Program-made: the position numbers and the translations under genes
Notes under the pieces: model-generated
Database searches by the model: none
Told to the model about the DNA's origin: nothing
Seen by the model: the letters and a program-made list of their open reading frames with translations, nothing else
Part shown: one piece after another, positions 53,404 through 62,991 of the stretch
How the letters are laid out: every line of letters starts with the position of its first letter
Numbering within the stretch: the first letter of the stretch is position 1
Assembly (NCBI RefSeq): GCF_000158095.2
Contig: NZ_CM011002.1
Location: 5,121,703 to 5,185,702 of the forward strand
Direction: 5' to 3'
From: Roseibium alexandrii DFL-11
GTDB taxonomy: Bacteria; Pseudomonadota; Alphaproteobacteria; Rhizobiales; Stappiaceae
Length of the DNA: 64,000 nt

Positions 53404-54501
53404 TTATTTAGACGCGTTTTTTAGAGGCCAAGTGTTTGACCATTTGGACAAGTCTGGCTCCGTGTTGTCACACGTTTTGCGCGAAGCTTCCTCGAGTAAC
53501 ACCAATCCGGTGCCGTTCCAGACCCATCTGTTCCACAGTCCGCATTCGCCAACGCCGGACCCTTTAAAGTAGCTGATCAACTGACGATCGGCTGGCACCC
53601 AACGGGCATTGTAAATCAAATCGGTGGCGATTGGACCGCTTTCAGACATCCTTGCGACATGAACCTGACGTGCAGCCCCATCCTTGCCCGCATAAATCGC
53701 GACATAAGGGCTGTTGTAGGCCGTCGGAGCACCACACGGCACGATATAAAGGGATGCGCCGTCCTCCAGCGGAACGCGAACTGCATTCAGGCTGGCAAAA
53801 ATGGTCGGGTCGATCGAAGAACACAGGCGGTTGGCGTGCCAAATCGCGGAAACTTCGGCTGGGAGCTCCTCCGGAGCCAGAATGGGAAGCGCATGCGGTG
53901 CGTTGATCGGAGGCTCAGATCCGGGCGAGACAATGGCCGAGGCCGTTCCTGTCCTGTTTTGCCGGTTGTCCAGCCAGAGAAGGCCCGACTTCAAACCCTG
54001 TAGAGGAATGGAAACGGATACTGTTTCCGCACTGCCTTCTCTGGGCATGTGCACGGTCAGTTCTTGCCCTGTTTGCAGTGCCGTAAGCAGTGTGGATGTG
54101 ACTGCACCCGTTGGGTACCAGAAGCCTTCGCCGCCCAGCGGCCGGAAACCGGGTGGTGATGTAACTGCAGCCTGAATTTCCCGCAATTGTTCGATGGGCA
54201 GGGATTCTATCGTTGTCCCGTCGACATCGAAGCGCAGTGTGCCGGTCTGGGGGAGGACAGTGTTTGTGGTCAGCCGCAGCAGCGGTTGGGCATCCGCACG
54301 CCAATCCCGGACAATCCGCAAATCAACCCAGACGGACTGGTTCCGGGTGAAAGATGAGGAGAAGCAGGCCCCGGTGCTTGCGCAATCGACAAGCCAAGTA
54401 TCGAACACCGGCGCTGTGCGCCCTGGCTGAGCTTGGGCGCTTCCGGCAATTCCAAGGGCCAGAAGAGTTGCCGTGACAGCGCTGAACAGTCGTAACGTCA
54501 T
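53404..54501 (-). CDS. DUF1176 domain protein, secreted
   Basis: The 365-residue protein has a Sec signal (ending GSAQA near residue 24). A beta-rich N-terminal half includes a possible disulfide pair in DCASTGACFSS, and a C-terminal DUF1176 region ends with CGLWNRWVWNGTGLVLLEEA and RKTCDNTEP. DUF1176 proteins occur in many alphaproteobacteria without a defined role. It is convergent-free, reading away from the MBL gene, with 212 bp separating it from the cold-shock gene. Confidence 0.82.
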   Translation of the reverse strand: MTLRLFSAVTATLLALGIAGSAQAQPGRTAPVFDTWLVDCASTGACFSSSFTRNQSVWVDLRIVRDWRADAQPLLRLTTNTVLPQTGTLRFDVDGTTIESLPIEQLREIQAAVTSPPGFRPLGGEGFWYPTGAVTSTLLTALQTGQELTVHMPREGSAETVSVSIPLQGLKSGLLWLDNRQNRTGTASAIVSPGSEPPINAPHALPILAPEELPAEVSAIWHANRLCSSIDPTIFASLNAVRVPLEDGASLYIVPCGAPTAYNSPYVAIYAGKDGAARQVHVARMSESGPIATDLIYNARWVPADRQLISYFKGSGVGECGLWNRWVWNGTGLVLLEEASRKTCDNTEPDLSKWSNTWPLKNASK

Positions 54502-54665
54502 TCGGTGCCGAACCTGATTTCTTTAGCTCTTCCAACAAGAGCCTCTCACCTTTTACGAAATCAACGCCGCAAGGTGAACCCATGGACCATTACAAACATG
54601 CAGCTCTGGCGATTTGTCCCGTATTTGTTACAAGGGGCAGGATAACTTTCATCCAGGAGATAACA

Positions 54666-55364
54666 GTGGCGCAAGACATGTCGAATTCGGATTCCGGGGC
54701 AGGAGAGACTGGCCAGGGTGAGGAGATGCCGCCGATCCAGATCATGATTGTGCCTGTCACGGGGTTCCAGCAGAACTGCTCCGTGATCTGGAACCCGGCG
54801 ACCATGGTGGGCGCCGTCGTTGATCCGGGCGGCGATGTCGACACCATCATGGCCGCAGTCAAAGAGAAAGGCGTGAAAGTCGAGAAGATTGTTCTGACCC
54901 ACGGCCACATAGATCACATCGGCGGCGCTGCTGATCTTGCCGAACGCCTTTCAGTTCCTGTCGAGGGACCGCATGAGGCCGATCAACCCCTGATCGACCG
55001 GGTTGCCGACCAGGCGGCCCAGTTTGGAATGGGGGAAGCCAAGCCGGTGTCACCCGACAAATGGATGCAAGAAGGGGACGTCCTGACAATGGCGGGGCGT
55101 GAATTCGACGTCCTCCATTGCCCAGGCCATTCACCAGGCCATCTGGTTTTCATCGACAAGGAGTTGCGGCTGGCGATTTCAGGTGATGTTCTCTTTGCCG
55201 GGTCCATAGGACGGACCGATCTACCGGGGGGAAGTCACGAGACGCTGATCAAGTCGATCACTGAAAAGCTTCTTCCGCTTGGAGACGATATCTCGTTCTT
55301 GCCAGGGCATGGGCCGGCATCGACGTTCGGCCACGAGCGCCAGACCAATCCATTCTTGACCTGA
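54666..55364 (+). CDS. MBL-fold metallo-hydrolase (glyoxalase II-like)
   Basis: This 232-residue enzyme has the metallo-beta-lactamase motif THGHIDHIGGA, then CPGHSPGH, SGDVLFAGSIGRTD and a final LPGHGPAS, which together supply the ligands for two metals. The form is like YcbL/glyoxalase II, acting on thioesters such as S-lactoylglutathione. The GTG at 54666 has GGAG 8 bases upstream and is my choice; the ATG at 54678 lacks a site. An earlier ATG at 54582 adds 28 residues with no match to the family. Confidence 0.87.
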   Translation: MAQDMSNSDSGAGETGQGEEMPPIQIMIVPVTGFQQNCSVIWNPATMVGAVVDPGGDVDTIMAAVKEKGVKVEKIVLTHGHIDHIGGAADLAERLSVPVEGPHEADQPLIDRVADQAAQFGMGEAKPVSPDKWMQEGDVLTMAGREFDVLHCPGHSPGHLVFIDKELRLAISGDVLFAGSIGRTDLPGGSHETLIKSITEKLLPLGDDISFLPGHGPASTFGHERQTNPFLT

Positions 55365-55381
55365 GCATCCGGCCGGATCGA

Positions 55382-56386
55382 TCAGAGCAATGATTCCAGC
55401 TCATCGATCCGGTCATTCACCAGCCAGCCATAATAGTTTTCGCGCGGCCACGAGTTGCCGCTGCGGCGGAACTTGGCGGCACGGCTCCATGGGTCCCCGA
55501 GATTGTAGAGCGTTGCGGTCAATCCGGGGTTTTTTGAAATGTCCACTTTGCCGACAGACTTGTAGGCGTCGATTGCGTCCCGGATGATCGCGGCCATGTA
55601 GTGCAAAGACTGATTTGGATCCATGGTCGCCTTGTAGACGCCTTCCGGATTTGTGGACTTCAACTTGCGGAAATTGCTGGTGCGTGCCACCCGATCGGTC
55701 ATCTTCAGAACCGTCAGCGGGCTCAGCTGACCGAGACCGAAGCTTTGGCCTGCATAGAGCGGTTGGAAGAACGCCTCGTTGAAGTTCTTCCGGGGATAGC
55801 GGACGCCATCGACGCTTTTGCCGCGAAAGCGGCTGTTCCAGACCTGTTCGTAACAGGACCAGCGCCGGTCGCTCGCTTTTTGCACGTGCTCCTTGCGGCA
55901 CCTGTCAAATTGCGGGCGCTCCACAAAAGTTTCGACTTGCTCGCCATTGAGCTCAAAGTCGAACCGGATGCCGGCGTAAGCCATCGCCTTCACGTAGTAG
56001 GACTGTGCGCTGTCGAGAGTGTCATAGTTGTAGGTATGTTCGCCGACGATCGCCCCGACAATGTGAATCGGATCAATGCCATACCGGCTCGCGACGCGTT
56101 TGATGGATGACATGAGCCGCCGGTCACGCCTTAAAACGCTTAGCACCTTTTCGAATTTGGCGTCGTATGACGAATTGGAGGCTGAGGTCCTGCGGGATGA
56201 GGCGAAGGGGATCTTCGGTTGAGAGCGGTACCGGTTGCCTTCCGGGACCACCCGCACCGATTGGGCATGAGCGGAAGTTGTTAGCCCATGGTTACTACCG
56301 ATCGGTAGTAAATGCCCCAGGCAGAAAAACACTGCGAACATGGCAATGGGAGCGGTGACCCTATGGACGACAGTGGTGCGTTTCAT
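55382..56386 (-). CDS. DUF1402 family protein, lysozyme-like
   Basis: The 334-residue protein has an N-terminal signal or anchor (about residues 8-35), a polar linker, and a globular part with a likely lysozyme-like fold. A glutamate in HIVGAIVGEHTYNYD and the FGLGQLSPLTVLKM segment resemble lytic transglycosylases, so it may act on peptidoglycan. DUF1402 is almost confined to Rhizobiales and relatives. ATG 56386 is preferred to the TTG at 56404. It converges with the MBL gene. Confidence 0.83.
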   Translation of the reverse strand: MKRTTVVHRVTAPIAMFAVFFCLGHLLPIGSNHGLTTSAHAQSVRVVPEGNRYRSQPKIPFASSRRTSASNSSYDAKFEKVLSVLRRDRRLMSSIKRVASRYGIDPIHIVGAIVGEHTYNYDTLDSAQSYYVKAMAYAGIRFDFELNGEQVETFVERPQFDRCRKEHVQKASDRRWSCYEQVWNSRFRGKSVDGVRYPRKNFNEAFFQPLYAGQSFGLGQLSPLTVLKMTDRVARTSNFRKLKSTNPEGVYKATMDPNQSLHYMAAIIRDAIDAYKSVGKVDISKNPGLTATLYNLGDPWSRAAKFRRSGNSWPRENYYGWLVNDRIDELESLL

Positions 56387-56638
56387 GTTTTTGCTCGGGG
56401 CCAACGCTCTTAATGTATCGCACCCTCGAATTGCGGGTGGTGGATTTCAATGGTCCGTAACCGTGTATATTACGCAACGTTACAAAGCGGCATATTATTT
56501 TGTTTTATGGCTGCGAAAAAAACACTCTTCCCGGCGTGATGCAACTCTGCGAACCTCATACATCCAAGCCATCAACAAGGAAGTGATACAAATCACAAAG
56601 GCTTGTCCGCCCCCGTACGTAATGCATGCGCCGCCGCC

Positions 56639-56983
56639 TCAAGACCCTTTGCGAATGTTTGGTCCCATGTGTAACCGGACATCAGGCGGAACGCACAGTT
56701 CATCATAATAAGCCCTGCTGTTCCTCAATCCACACATCTCCCGTTGTATCGAGACATACCAGAGCGCCTCGCACGCTTCGGCAAGGTGGGGAGAGATTGT
56801 TTCCTCTGTGGATTCTGCGTCCGCCCTTGCGGCGTCGAGCTTTCGTAAGGCAGTCTCGAGCCGCTTCTGCAGCCGGAACAGCGTTGCGGCTTTCTCGTTG
56901 AGAATCTCGTTCTGTAGGGCCTGTGACAGCGGATCTTCATCATTCTTCGGTTTGTGAAGGATCTGCGGTGGCCGTACGGACAT
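56639..56983 (-). CDS. Small conserved protein (DUF6665-like)
   Basis: This 114-residue protein begins MSVRPPQILHKP and has a central helix pair (ALQNEILNEKAATLFRLQKRLETALRKLDAA) with the ending REMCGLRNSRAYYDELCVPPDVRLHMG. I believe it matches the DUF6665 family, found in alphaproteobacteria, but this is from memory of its start and ending and is not certain. No function is known. It is encoded between the DUF1402 gene and a GPH transporter. Confidence 0.65.
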   Translation of the reverse strand: MSVRPPQILHKPKNDEDPLSQALQNEILNEKAATLFRLQKRLETALRKLDAARADAESTEETISPHLAEACEALWYVSIQREMCGLRNSRAYYDELCVPPDVRLHMGPNIRKGS

Positions 56984-57016
56984 GTTTCAATCCTGAGAGC
57001 AGGGGCAAGGAACGGT

Positions 57017-58360
57017 TCAAGACACAGCGGACTTGTTTTTTGTCAGTATGTCCTGTGCCCAAATTAAACCCCCGAGGGCAGCCAGTTTCAAGGCGCAGGG
57101 GAGGGCTGCATATGTGAGGCTTAGGACCCAATCCAGTCTCGGCGTCATGTCTCCCCCCGGTACATAGCCTAAAACACCAAGGATCGGCAGGGCCAATCCA
57201 GTCGCAGCCGCAAGAGACGTCTTGGAAAGCAGCGCCATCAGTGAAAAGAGGCGCGATGCATCAGTCTGGCGGTCATCAGCGTCGATGTGGTCTGCAAGAA
57301 TGGCAGGTGGCAAGGCCAGGTCTGCCCCGAGAGCCAGGCCCGACAGCGTGCACACAATCGCATAGGCGGCAATATCTCCGCGACCAAGAAAAACGGCCCA
57401 TATGAACGTAACGATCGCGAGCCCGAGCGAGAGTTGCCAAGCTCGGATTTTCCCAAACTTCGATGCCAATTTGATCCAAAGCGGCATGGATGCGGTGCCG
57501 GACAGGAAATAGATTAGCAAAAACAGTCCTGTATAAGGCTCCGCGCCGAGCCGGTCCCGCACATAAAAGAGAACAAGAACCGCGGGAATTGCGCTGGCGA
57601 AGGTATTCAAAAGAACGAGGGAAAAGAATACTGACCGCCAGCGGTCCTTCAGAAGGCTCAGCCAGTTTGGCCGGTGATGCGCTTGCTTGGGGGCGGAGAG
57701 CTCAGCCGACTTCATCCATGAAAGCAGAAGCAACAAGCCGACAACAAGAAGCGGCAAGTAAGCGACCGTTAGGTAATGAAACGCCTGTTCCTGCCCGGCC
57801 CATTGTGTCAGCAGGGTTGGTGTGATGGCGGCTGCAAGCAATCCAAGAAGACCAAGGGCCTCGCGCCCGCCGGTGATCCGTGTACGGTCTTGAGGGCGCG
57901 ACTCCCATAAGCCACCCAGGGTTTGAAGGTTGATCGTGACGATCGAAAATCCGGTGGTGCAGATAAGAACCGATAACGCAAACCATGGGAGTGGTGCAGA
58001 GGTTAGTGGATGAAACAGCATCCAGAAACCAATGCCCAACATTACAGTTCCCACAGCCAGGATTTTTGGCCGGTGCGAGTGGAGCCGGTCACTTATGCTG
58101 CCGATGAACGGATCTTGAAACGCGTCAATCAACCGTAGGGCCAGGAGGACGACGCCAAGGCTTGCAAGGGACTGACCCAGTGTGACGGCATAGAAGTCAG
58201 GCGCATGCAGATAAATCGGCAGACCGGCGAAGGACAGAGGGAATGCCAATGCGCCATAGACCAGGATGGACCGCGTCGTAATCCGGCCAGAAGTCTGTCC
58301 GCTAGTCGCCAGGTTCACAGTTCGCCCGGTCTCGGTTGCTGTCTGCTCGGAGATCGTCAA
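57017..58360 (-). CDS. GPH-type (MFS_2) sugar:cation symporter family transporter
   Basis: The 447-residue protein has twelve predicted helices and the GPH signature region LRLIDAFQDPFIGSISDRLHSHR with the acidic cation-site residues. Members move melibiose-like sugars or, in other branches, lysolipids (MFSD2A-like). The TTG at 58360 overlaps the stop of the chalcone-isomerase-like gene (TTGA), so I chose it as the coupled start; a longer frame runs to 58420. GPH plus this isomerase-like protein also occurs in the ChrR/sigma-E singlet-oxygen gene sets of other proteobacteria. That link is known elsewhere and inferred here. Confidence 0.82.
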   Translation of the reverse strand: MTISEQTATETGRTVNLATSGQTSGRITTRSILVYGALAFPLSFAGLPIYLHAPDFYAVTLGQSLASLGVVLLALRLIDAFQDPFIGSISDRLHSHRPKILAVGTVMLGIGFWMLFHPLTSAPLPWFALSVLICTTGFSIVTINLQTLGGLWESRPQDRTRITGGREALGLLGLLAAAITPTLLTQWAGQEQAFHYLTVAYLPLLVVGLLLLLSWMKSAELSAPKQAHHRPNWLSLLKDRWRSVFFSLVLLNTFASAIPAVLVLFYVRDRLGAEPYTGLFLLIYFLSGTASMPLWIKLASKFGKIRAWQLSLGLAIVTFIWAVFLGRGDIAAYAIVCTLSGLALGADLALPPAILADHIDADDRQTDASRLFSLMALLSKTSLAAATGLALPILGVLGYVPGGDMTPRLDWVLSLTYAALPCALKLAALGGLIWAQDILTKNKSAVS

Positions 58361-58917
58361 GAGCCGGCGCCGACCAATTTCGCGCGCAACCGCGGGTTTT
58401 GGGTGTTGCTGCCAAGCCAAATGTCAAAAAAATGTTTTGTGAAAGCTGGGTCCGCGATTGTGCCGATCTCTTTGTTGCCGAGATAGAAAACACTGCTTCC
58501 AGACGCGGTGCGGACCCCAGTTATGGACTGACCGGAAGACACATTGGGGAAAATCGCTGTCATCTGCTTGGTCCAGCCGTCCAGTTGAGCCTTGGAAACC
58601 CCCTGTTTGGCCATTTCCTCTGCGGATTTTTCGGCAATTGCTTTGCCTTTGAAATTGCGCAGATAGGTGAGCCGCAGAGCAAATGGATTGGACGAAGAAT
58701 ACACCCCGTTTGGTGCGTAAAGCTCAGCATCGAAGACGTTGAAGCCAAGAAACTTCATGCGGCCTTCTCCAACTAGGCTCGCCGAAGGGACAGACCTTGC
58801 GGCAGCGCCCAAATCTGCATGAGCTGGGCCCGAACCGAAGGAAAACATGATTGCGGTACACAAAGCCACCGCAATAAGGATACGTTTGGTCCAGGGATAT
58901 CTTTGCTGAATTTGCAC
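58357..58917 (-). CDS. Chalcone-isomerase-like secreted protein
   Basis: This 186-residue protein has a Sec signal (ending GPAHADLG near residue 35) and the chalcone-isomerase-like fold: RMKFLGFNVFDAELYAPN, LRLTYLRNFKGKAIAEKSAEEM and GSSVFYLGNKEIGTIADPAF. Bacterial members of this family are not known to make flavonoids; some are thought to bind fatty acids. The GTG at 58917 has GGAGG at 5 bases and fits the signal. The transporter gene is coupled downstream. A candidate ECF-sigma promoter was looked for upstream and not found. Confidence 0.82.
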   Translation of the reverse strand: MQIQQRYPWTKRILIAVALCTAIMFSFGSGPAHADLGAAARSVPSASLVGEGRMKFLGFNVFDAELYAPNGVYSSSNPFALRLTYLRNFKGKAIAEKSAEEMAKQGVSKAQLDGWTKQMTAIFPNVSSGQSITGVRTASGSSVFYLGNKEIGTIADPAFTKHFFDIWLGSNTQNPRLRAKLVGAGS

Positions 58918-59201
58918 ACCGGCCTCCTTGTTGGATCCCCCGGTGTACGAAGTACGTAGGATTATGGATTGCCGGCCGCTGCCGGCTATTCGCTGAAATT
59001 GGCTGGGTGATTGCTGAAGTGACCGTAGTTTTGATCCGTTAGCTTTTTCTTCAGAACAATACAATGTCCACCAATACCCTTGCATATTTTCCCAATATTC
59101 GCAGGAGTTTTGTCTTGTTGAAGGAGTGTTTGGCTGCGTTCGATTAAGAGAAAATTTGCAGTCTTCCGTTATATCTCTTCCGAACCTTATAGGGGAAGAT
59201 T

Positions 59202-60836
59202 ATGAAGTTCTGGCAATCAGTGAAATTCACCACGACTGTACCAATCGTGGCCGTGGTAGCGGTGGCGTTTATCGCCTTCGCCTACATCACATCCTCTCAA
59301 CGTGTTGCAGCTGTGCAGCAAGCTTTTGAACAGCAAATCAGCATGAGTGCCAACCTGACCAACCAGGCTCTGGGCAATGCGATTTGGGATTTTGATCAGG
59401 ACCTCGCCAATACGCTGCTTTCGCCTTTCCTCGATAATCCGAATTTTTCCTGGGCTATTGTGCAGGAAAAAAATGGCGACGTTTTTGCCTCACTGATCCG
59501 AGATGAGAAGGCGGTCAATGAAGAACTGATTGGTCTCATCCCTGAGGAACTGCGTGGTGAAGACGCGGCAGCAACGACAACTTTCTTCTCCGACTACAAC
59601 TATGAAATAGGTATCAAGCCGATTACGCGCGGAGATGGTGATTCCGTCGAAAAGCTCGGTATGATGTACGTGGCGTTCGACATCTCTGCGATCAACACTG
59701 CACGCAGCGAAGCGTTGATGACAGCGCTGGTTATTACAGTGATTGCGATCCTTGCTGTGTCCTTGGTGCTGGTTGCTTTGATTCGCCGGATTACCGGTCA
59801 GATTGGAACTTTGTCCGACACAATGGGAACGCTTTCGAGCGGCAACTACGATATTGCCATCCCCTATGTCGAGCGTGTCGATGAAATGGGTCAGATGGCC
59901 CGTACGGTCGAGATTTTCCGGGATAACGGCCTTCGTCAGCGCGAGCTGGAACAGGAGCAGCAACTGAACATCGAGAATGAGCGCCGCCGCCAGACCGCGC
60001 TCGATGAGATGATTTCAAGCTTCCGTGACGACAGTCAGCGCCTGTTGGAGCCCGTCTCGCATTCCACCGACAGCATGGCCAATATTTCCGGGATTTTGAT
60101 GGACCTTTCGACCACCAATACCGAACGGACAGCTTCAGTCGCTGCGGCAACCGAACAGGCTTACGCGAGTGTTCAAACGGTCGCATCGGCTTCCGAAGAA
60201 CTGTCCGCCTCCATCGGGGAGATTTCCCGGCAGATCGGCGAGACGAGCGAAGTTGTCTCGACGGCCAATGACAAAGCGACTTCTGCCAATGAGCAGGTTG
60301 CAAGTCTTGCGGCGTCGGCCCAGAAAATTGGCGCGGTTTTGCAGCTGATCCAGGAAATTGCTGAACAGACAAACCTTCTGGCATTGAATGCTACCATTGA
60401 GGCAGCACGTGCAGGTGAAGCGGGCAAGGGCTTCGCAGTCGTTGCGGCCGAAGTCAAAGAGCTGGCAACGCAGACCTCGAAAGCGACGGAAGAAATCTCT
60501 GCTCAGATCAACGCTATCCAGGGCGCATCGGCAGACTCGGTAGCAGCAATTGAAGAGATTGCGACCATCATGGAGCGTGTGAACGAATTTACCAACTCCA
60601 TCACCGAAGCATTGGAACAGCAGGGGGCTGCGACTGAAGAAATTAGCAGTTCGATCCAGGAAGTTGCTTCCGGCACCAGGGAAATCAGTGAAAACATGAC
60701 TGGTGTGAAAGCTGCCGTTGACGATACCACCGAGTCGGCATCTGAGGTGTCTGTTACATCTTCTGAGGTTGCTGAAAATACACGCCAATTGGCGACCCGG
60801 ATTGACGATTTTCTGAAAACAGTGGCAGCAGCCTAA
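59202..60836 (+). CDS. Methyl-accepting chemotaxis protein with 145-residue periplasmic domain
   Basis: The 544-residue receptor has helices at about residues 10-30 and 172-195, with a periplasmic domain between them. Its [27 protein letters not shown] segment suggests a single Cache-like (sCache) fold. HAMP is at about 195-250, and the signalling tip [18 protein letters not shown] is near 387-404. ATG 59202 has a plausible upstream GGGGAAG. It is divergent from the isomerase-like gene across 284 bp. A clear terminator follows. Confidence 0.93.
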   Translation: MKFWQSVKFTTTVPIVAVVAVAFIAFAYITSSQRVAAVQQAFEQQISMSANLTNQALGNAIWDFDQDLANTLLSPFLDNPNFSWAIVQEKNGDVFASLIRDEKAVNEELIGLIPEELRGEDAAATTTFFSDYNYEIGIKPITRGDGDSVEKLGMMYVAFDISAINTARSEALMTALVITVIAILAVSLVLVALIRRITGQIGTLSDTMGTLSSGNYDIAIPYVERVDEMGQMARTVEIFRDNGLRQRELEQEQQLNIENERRRQTALDEMISSFRDDSQRLLEPVSHSTDSMANISGILMDLSTTNTERTASVAAATEQAYASVQTVASASEELSASIGEISRQIGETSEVVSTANDKATSANEQVASLAASAQKIGAVLQLIQEIAEQTNLLALNATIEAARAGEAGKGFAVVAAEVKELATQTSKATEEISAQINAIQGASADSVAAIEEIATIMERVNEFTNSITEALEQQGAATEEISSSIQEVASGTREISENMTGVKAAVDDTTESASEVSVTSSEVAENTRQLATRIDDFLKTVAAA

Positions 60837-60861
60837 AGGTCGCCAACCAGACCAGAGGCAA

Positions 60862-60893
60862 GGGTCCCACGTGGTTCGCGTGGGGCCCTTTTT
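60862..60893 (+). terminator. Terminator of chemoreceptor gene
   Basis: A 10-pair stem GGGTCCCACG/CGTGGGGCCC (one G-T pair) with a 7-base loop is followed by TTTTTCTTT, 25 bases after the stop. Confidence 0.93.
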
Positions 60894-61127
60894 CTTTGGT
60901 GGCCTGATTGCTGGGTTCGGCTTCACAATTGTTTTTTGCAAGTACTGTTCTATAGTGCTTGGACAGCAAAAAACGCGACTGTTGACAGTTTGTGGAATGC
61001 GGTGTGTTGGGCACGCAGCAGTTCCAGATTTTGGTCTTCCGTGCACACGGGCGAGATCATGCCTTCTGCCTGGACTGGTCTGACGGTCATATGATGCGGT
61101 GGTGGACACTATCCAAAAGGTAATTTC

Positions 61128-61430
61128 ATGAGTGACTCTGATGTGAAGTTGCGCCTTAGCAAGCGGACCAAAACAGAGAAGCCGAAGCTCTATAAAGTGG
61201 TCTTGCTGAATGACGACTACACCCCCCGTGAGTTTGTTGTGCTCATCTTGAAAGGTGAATTCCGGTTGGACAGCGCCCAGGCGGATGTCGTCATGCTGAC
61301 AGCGCATCAGAAAGGCGCGTGTGTCGTGTCAGTTTATCCAAAAGACGTGGCCGAAACAAAAGCCACCCGTGCGATCGACGCTGCTGGCCGTCTTGGATAT
61401 CCCCTACAGTTTAGCGTTGAACCCGAGTAA
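61128..61430 (+). CDS. clpS: ClpS adaptor, second (ClpS2-like) type
   Basis: The 100-residue adaptor brings N-degron proteins to ClpAP. It has the core KLYKVVLLNDDYTPREFVV (binding-site Asn-Asp-Asp and Thr), MLTAHQKGACVVSVYPKDVAETKA and a short N-terminus. The FVVLILKGEF and KATRAIDAAGRLGYPLQFSVEPE segments resemble the ClpS2 form described in alphaproteobacteria, which accepts a narrower set of N-terminal residues. No clpA is nearby, so it is transcribed alone. It ends at a shared terminator with the coiled-coil gene. Confidence 0.9.
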   Translation: MSDSDVKLRLSKRTKTEKPKLYKVVLLNDDYTPREFVVLILKGEFRLDSAQADVVMLTAHQKGACVVSVYPKDVAETKATRAIDAAGRLGYPLQFSVEPE

Positions 61431-61472
61431 AGTGCTTCGGCAAGATCGCTGGGTTGCTTCAAATAAATCAAC

Positions 61473-61500
61473 AAAAAACCCGGCTCAATGCCGGGTTTTT
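61473..61500. terminator. Bidirectional terminator between clpS and coiled-coil gene
   Basis: A perfect 11-bp stem AAAAACCCGGC/GCCGGGTTTTT with a 5-base loop TCAAT lies between the convergent genes. It has A-runs and T-runs on both sides, so it works in both directions. Confidence 0.92.
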
Positions 61501-61518
61501 CGATAGTAGTCTTGTTTA

Positions 61519-62991
61519 TCAGTCCCGTAGCTTAACAACCTTGTCGTTGCCGCCGCTCGGGCCGTCGTCATCGGGATTCCCGTCGTCCGGTTTTGCAGCA
61601 CTTTCAAGGAGGTCATCGTCCTCATCCGTGACGGGAAGCGGGTCGGTAATTCCAAGGTCGGCTGCAGGGTCAAAACTCTCGGTCAAACCAAGTTCTTCAG
61701 CTGGCCCGCGGCCCTCCATCGCCATCTGGTAGTTGGCAATAACGGTCTTCAGCTGCGCGATCTGTTCATTGGCCGTGTCGACCTGTATCTTGTACCGCTG
61801 CAGGCGTTTATTTTCATCGACCAGATCTTCCAGATTGTCGGCGAATTTCTGGTTCTGGTTCCGCTGGTGGTTCAAATCGGTCAGCGTGGAGTTGTAGCGC
61901 AGGTTGACCTCACGCAGCTTGGCTGTTGTCGCCATAAGCTCGTTGCGGTCCTTTTCGTGGTTTTTCTGAGCACTGTCGAGTAGGTGCTCGATCTCCTGCA
62001 TCCGCTTGACGAGTTCGCGGTTGCGCTCCTTGATTGTCGAATTCTCGCGGGCCATTTCCTGCAAGGACTGGGCGCCAATCCGGCGCTGCGAGGAGAGGTT
62101 CTCAATCTCGGCGTTCAGTGCGTAGACTTCATTGTCGTGTTTGCGCTGTTCTTCTTCCAAACGGGACTTGGCGTAGACAAGCTCCTGATTGGCGACATCA
62201 AGATGCGACTTCAGATCTATGTTGTCGTTTCGGAAGTCAATCAGTTCGCGCTTGGCAGCTTCAAGTTCGCTGGATGCCTGGTTGTTTTTGCGGATTTCCT
62301 CTTCCAACAGCTTGGCGCTCTCGGAGAGATTCTGCTGCAGTTCCTTCTCGCGGTGCTTGACGGCCTCAAGATCCGAACTCAGGCTTTCCGAGTGCTTCTC
62401 CAGGGTCTCAAACTTGGCTTTGAGATCGTTCAGCTTGCCAGAGAGGTCCGCAATTTGAGCATTGGCGTCGACCAGTTTCGCGCTCTGCTGGCGGTACTCT
62501 TCGTTGATCTTTTTGTTGTTGTCACGGATCGTGACGATGTCGTTCCGAGCCGTTTCCAGCGCCGTGCGGGTCTCCGTCGAGCGCTTGCGCAGCGAGTGGA
62601 CCTCCGCCTGTGCGTCCTCCAGCTGGGTGGTGAGCGTCTTCACCTTGTGCTCAGCGTCCAGAAGGTCGGTAGAAATTTTGGCGTTTTCGGATTTCAGCCG
62701 GACCTCGGTCTCAACGCTGGCGCGTGAGCTCTCGATGTATTCAGCCATCATGCGGATGCTGGTCTGGCTTTCCGCAGCGAACGCGGCCATCTGGTCAAAG
62801 GTCTGGGTGAGCCCGCCAACACGGCCTTTCAGGCCATCCAGCTGGTTCATCTTTTCCTGCATTCTCAAGGCGAACGGCGACAGCTGTTCCACGTTGGAAG
62901 ACGTGTCCTGCTCCGATATCTGTTCCGTTACGGTCTCGATCTTCTGGTCCAGGCCTTCGCCGGGGCGCGAGGATTTCGAGAAAATGCCCAT
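61519..62991 (-). CDS. Long coiled-coil protein, crescentin-like filament candidate
   Basis: This 490-residue protein starts MGIFSKSSRPGEG and is almost entirely coiled coil from about residue 90 to 410, with regular heptads and very few prolines. The first 60-80 residues are a non-coiled head, and the last 75 form an acidic disordered tail (DEDDDLLESAAKPDDGN) with a short basic end. Head, long rod and tail are the layout of crescentin (CreS) and other intermediate-filament-like proteins of alphaproteobacteria; the start resembles CreS only loosely. ATG 62991 follows AGGAG. No membrane helix or signal is present, so it is cytoplasmic. A cell-shape or polar scaffold role is inferred. Confidence 0.72.
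   Translation of the reverse strand: MGIFSKSSRPGEGLDQKIETVTEQISEQDTSSNVEQLSPFALRMQEKMNQLDGLKGRVGGLTQTFDQMAAFAAESQTSIRMMAEYIESSRASVETEVRLKSENAKISTDLLDAEHKVKTLTTQLEDAQAEVHSLRKRSTETRTALETARNDIVTIRDNNKKINEEYRQQSAKLVDANAQIADLSGKLNDLKAKFETLEKHSESLSSDLEAVKHREKELQQNLSESAKLLEEEIRKNNQASSELEAAKRELIDFRNDNIDLKSHLDVANQELVYAKSRLEEEQRKHDNEVYALNAEIENLSSQRRIGAQSLQEMARENSTIKERNRELVKRMQEIEHLLDSAQKNHEKDRNELMATTAKLREVNLRYNSTLTDLNHQRNQNQKFADNLEDLVDENKRLQRYKIQVDTANEQIAQLKTVIANYQMAMEGRGPAEELGLTESFDPAADLGITDPLPVTDEDDDLLESAAKPDDGNPDDDGPSGGNDKVVKLRD

Noticed and set aside
58918..59201. Sigma-E/ChrR-type promoter upstream of the isomerase-like gene
   Set aside because: A TGATCC hexamer is present on the plus strand near 59034, but no suitable -10 follows at the right spacing and it faces the wrong way for this gene.
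60135..61307. 390-codon minus-strand frame opposite the chemoreceptor and the following gap
   Set aside because: It is antisense to a clear chemoreceptor, runs over its terminator and into clpS, and has no domain.
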